This document shows positions 14,855-15,438 of a DNA stretch of 15,438 bases, piece by piece; position 1 is the stretch's first letter, and each line of letters begins with the position of its first letter. A program made the position numbers and the translations under genes. The DNA is from Porticoccaceae bacterium (lineage in GTDB: Bacteria; Pseudomonadota; Gammaproteobacteria; Pseudomonadales; Porticoccaceae): NCBI GenBank assembly GCA_017858295.1, contig JAFMBU010000023.1, positions 1 to 15,438 of the forward strand, read 5' to 3'. Under the pieces are notes generated by a model. It was not told the origin of the DNA and did not search any database. It worked only from the letters and a program-made list of their open reading frames with translations.

Positions 14855-14937
14855 AAGTTGCCACATACTGCTGTCCTAAACTAGAACGAGCAGAGAGAGA
14901 TCAACAGCGGCCATCTCTACGCCTAAGATAAACTAGA

Positions 14938-14952
14938 CGACAGCGCCTGTCG
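14938..14952. repeat. short perfect hairpin CGACAG-CGC-CTGTCG
   Basis: A 6-bp stem with a 3-nt loop in the gap after the DMT transporter. No T-run follows. It is short enough to be chance. Confidence 0.3.
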
Positions 14953-15032
14953 GGGCAGATACAGAAGTGATTAATAAGCAGTAGAAAGACAAGGGGTGGA
15001 AGGAGGCGTGTTTTGAGAAGTATATAAAAAGA

Positions 15033-15173
15033 CCTCTGACCGAGATATATCGCCACTGCCGCCTGTATTTCAGACCAACACCTATTTTAAAACACAGAGA
15101 CTTCTGGACATCCCGGCTTATGCAATAGCAAACCGTGTTGGTCCAGACAATTTTGATATACCCCAGTCAGAGG
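15033..15173. repeat. 141-bp three-arm imperfect inverted repeat; candidate structured RNA or small element
   Basis: Three arm pairs are nested in order: CCTCTGAC (15033-15040) with GTCAGAGG (15166-15173); TATATC (15046-15051) with GATATA (15155-15160); GACCAACAC (15073-15081) with GTGTTGGTC (15135-15143). The first two helices are separated by exactly 5 nt on each side. A competing 7-bp pairing, TCTGGAC (15103-15109) with GTCCAGA (15141-15147), would break the innermost arm. I do not recognise a known RNA family or a transposon end, and the transcribed strand is unclear. Confidence 0.5.
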
Positions 15174-15327
15174 CTGCAGTTATTATGGGAGAGTTTTCGC
15201 GACAATGAATGACACAGCTATCACTACAGAAAATAGAGATCTAGATTTAATAAAAGTGTGACGGAGATCACAACAAAAGGCGCTACAGGTCGAGTTACGG
15301 CTTTGTTAGCAAAGACACCTGAAGCTA

Positions 15328-15365
15328 TTGACAAATACCCCGTCTGTAGCCAAAATGCGCGCCCC
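15328..15365 (+). promoter_or_regulatory. sigma70 promoter for tRNA-Met with GC-rich discriminator
   Basis: A perfect -35 TTGACA (15328-15333), a 17-nt spacer and -10 CAAAAT (15351-15356, four of six consensus bases), directly followed by GCGCGCCCC (15357-15365). A GC-rich stretch just after -10 is typical of stable-RNA promoters under stringent (ppGpp/DksA) control. The expected start is near 15363, leaving a 5' leader of about 27 nt before the tRNA at 15390. Confidence 0.65.
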
Positions 15366-15389
15366 TATCACAGGGTATCTGTACTTTGT

Positions 15390-15438
15390 GGCTACGTAGC
15401 TCAGCTGGTTAGAGCACAGCATTCATAATGCTGGGGTC
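15390..15438 (+). tRNA. tRNA-Met (anticodon CAU, elongator type), 3' end outside the window
   Basis: The 5' half of a tRNA is present: acceptor strand GGCTACG, D arm GCTC...GAGC, and anticodon arm CAGCA-TTCATAA-TGCTG with CAT at the anticodon position. The sequence then breaks off in the variable region. The acceptor strand and D arm match E. coli elongator tRNA-Met almost base for base. They differ from the tRNA-Ile2 (CAU) acceptor (GGCCCC...) and from initiator tRNA (CGCGGGG). The acceptor 3' strand and T arm cannot be checked. Confidence 0.93.

Larger units (their letters stand above)
14798..15389. other. 592-bp gap without a recognisable gene
   Basis: No frame of convincing length, ribosome binding site or familiar protein is present. 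Contents: a palindromic element (14831-14854), a short hairpin (14938-14952), AGAGAT/ATCTCT arms (14896-14901, 14913-14918), the direct repeat TAAACTAGA at 14877-14885 and 14929-14937, a three-arm inverted repeat (15033-15173), and a tRNA-type promoter (15328-15365). It is the only stretch over 300 bp without a gene. Confidence 0.85.

Noticed and set aside
14877..14937. Possible repeat array from TAAACTAGA and GCCTAAG direct repeats
   Set aside because: The two pairs have different spacings (52 and 70 nt) and only two copies each, so there is no array or CRISPR-like pattern.
15205..15261. An 18-codon frame (MNDTAITTENRDLDLIKV) with GGGAGAG upstream
   Set aside because: Very short, overlapped by a second equally short frame starting four bases later, and without family resemblance; not enough to call a gene.
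14798..15389. 6S RNA, RsmY/Z-type RNA or a mobile-element remnant
   Set aside because: I could not match the conserved 6S bubble, a run of GGA-loop hairpins or any transposase fragment; only the inverted repeat itself is supported.

Overview
The window looks like a chromosomal segment from a gammaproteobacterium. The gene order hemA / TPR lipoprotein / lolB / ispE / tRNA-Gln / prs / rplY / pth / ychF, with hemA-prfA-prmC running the opposite way, matches the order I recall for Pseudomonas. The RhlB-type helicase also has the basic N-terminal extension and 'FVVEVQEGK' linker of Pseudomonas-like RhlB. The base composition looks intermediate. An organism near Pseudomonadales/Cellvibrionales is my inference; no marker here fixes the genus.

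Layout. (1) 1-1082, minus: rhlB, cut off by the window edge and missing its C-terminal part. (2) 1255-1911, minus: a DoxX-family membrane protein resembling HvfX of copper-RiPP loci, but with no RiPP genes beside it. It is divergent from (3) a NorM-type MATE exporter at 1990-3468, plus. A 14-bp sequence repeated three times spans the MATE stop codon. (4) 6780-3515, minus: hemA, prfA and prmC, covering the first step of tetrapyrrole synthesis, release factor 1 and the methylase that modifies its GGQ loop. prfA and prmC overlap as TAATG. (5) 7020-10352, plus: a TPR lipoprotein, lolB and ispE. (6) tRNA-Gln(UUG) at 10331-10406, whose first 22 nt are also the end of the ispE reading frame. (7) 10437-13861, plus: prs, rplY, pth and ychF. 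(8) 13868-14797: an EamA/DMT transporter. (9) 14798-15389: about 590 bp with no gene. It holds a collinear three-arm imperfect inverted repeat (15033-15173) and ends in a tRNA-type promoter feeding a truncated tRNA-Met(CAU) at 15390.

Most of the window is conserved core metabolism and translation: release factor maturation, 5S rRNA binding protein bL25, peptidyl-tRNA recycling, a ribosome-associated GTPase, PRPP and isoprenoid supply, and lipoprotein sorting. I see no phage, insertion sequence, CRISPR array, toxin-antitoxin or defence system, and no clearly new multi-gene system. The items most worth a second look are the ispE/tRNA-Gln overlap, the structured non-coding gap before tRNA-Met, the mutually exclusive hairpins between prs and rplY, and the HvfX-like gene standing alone.
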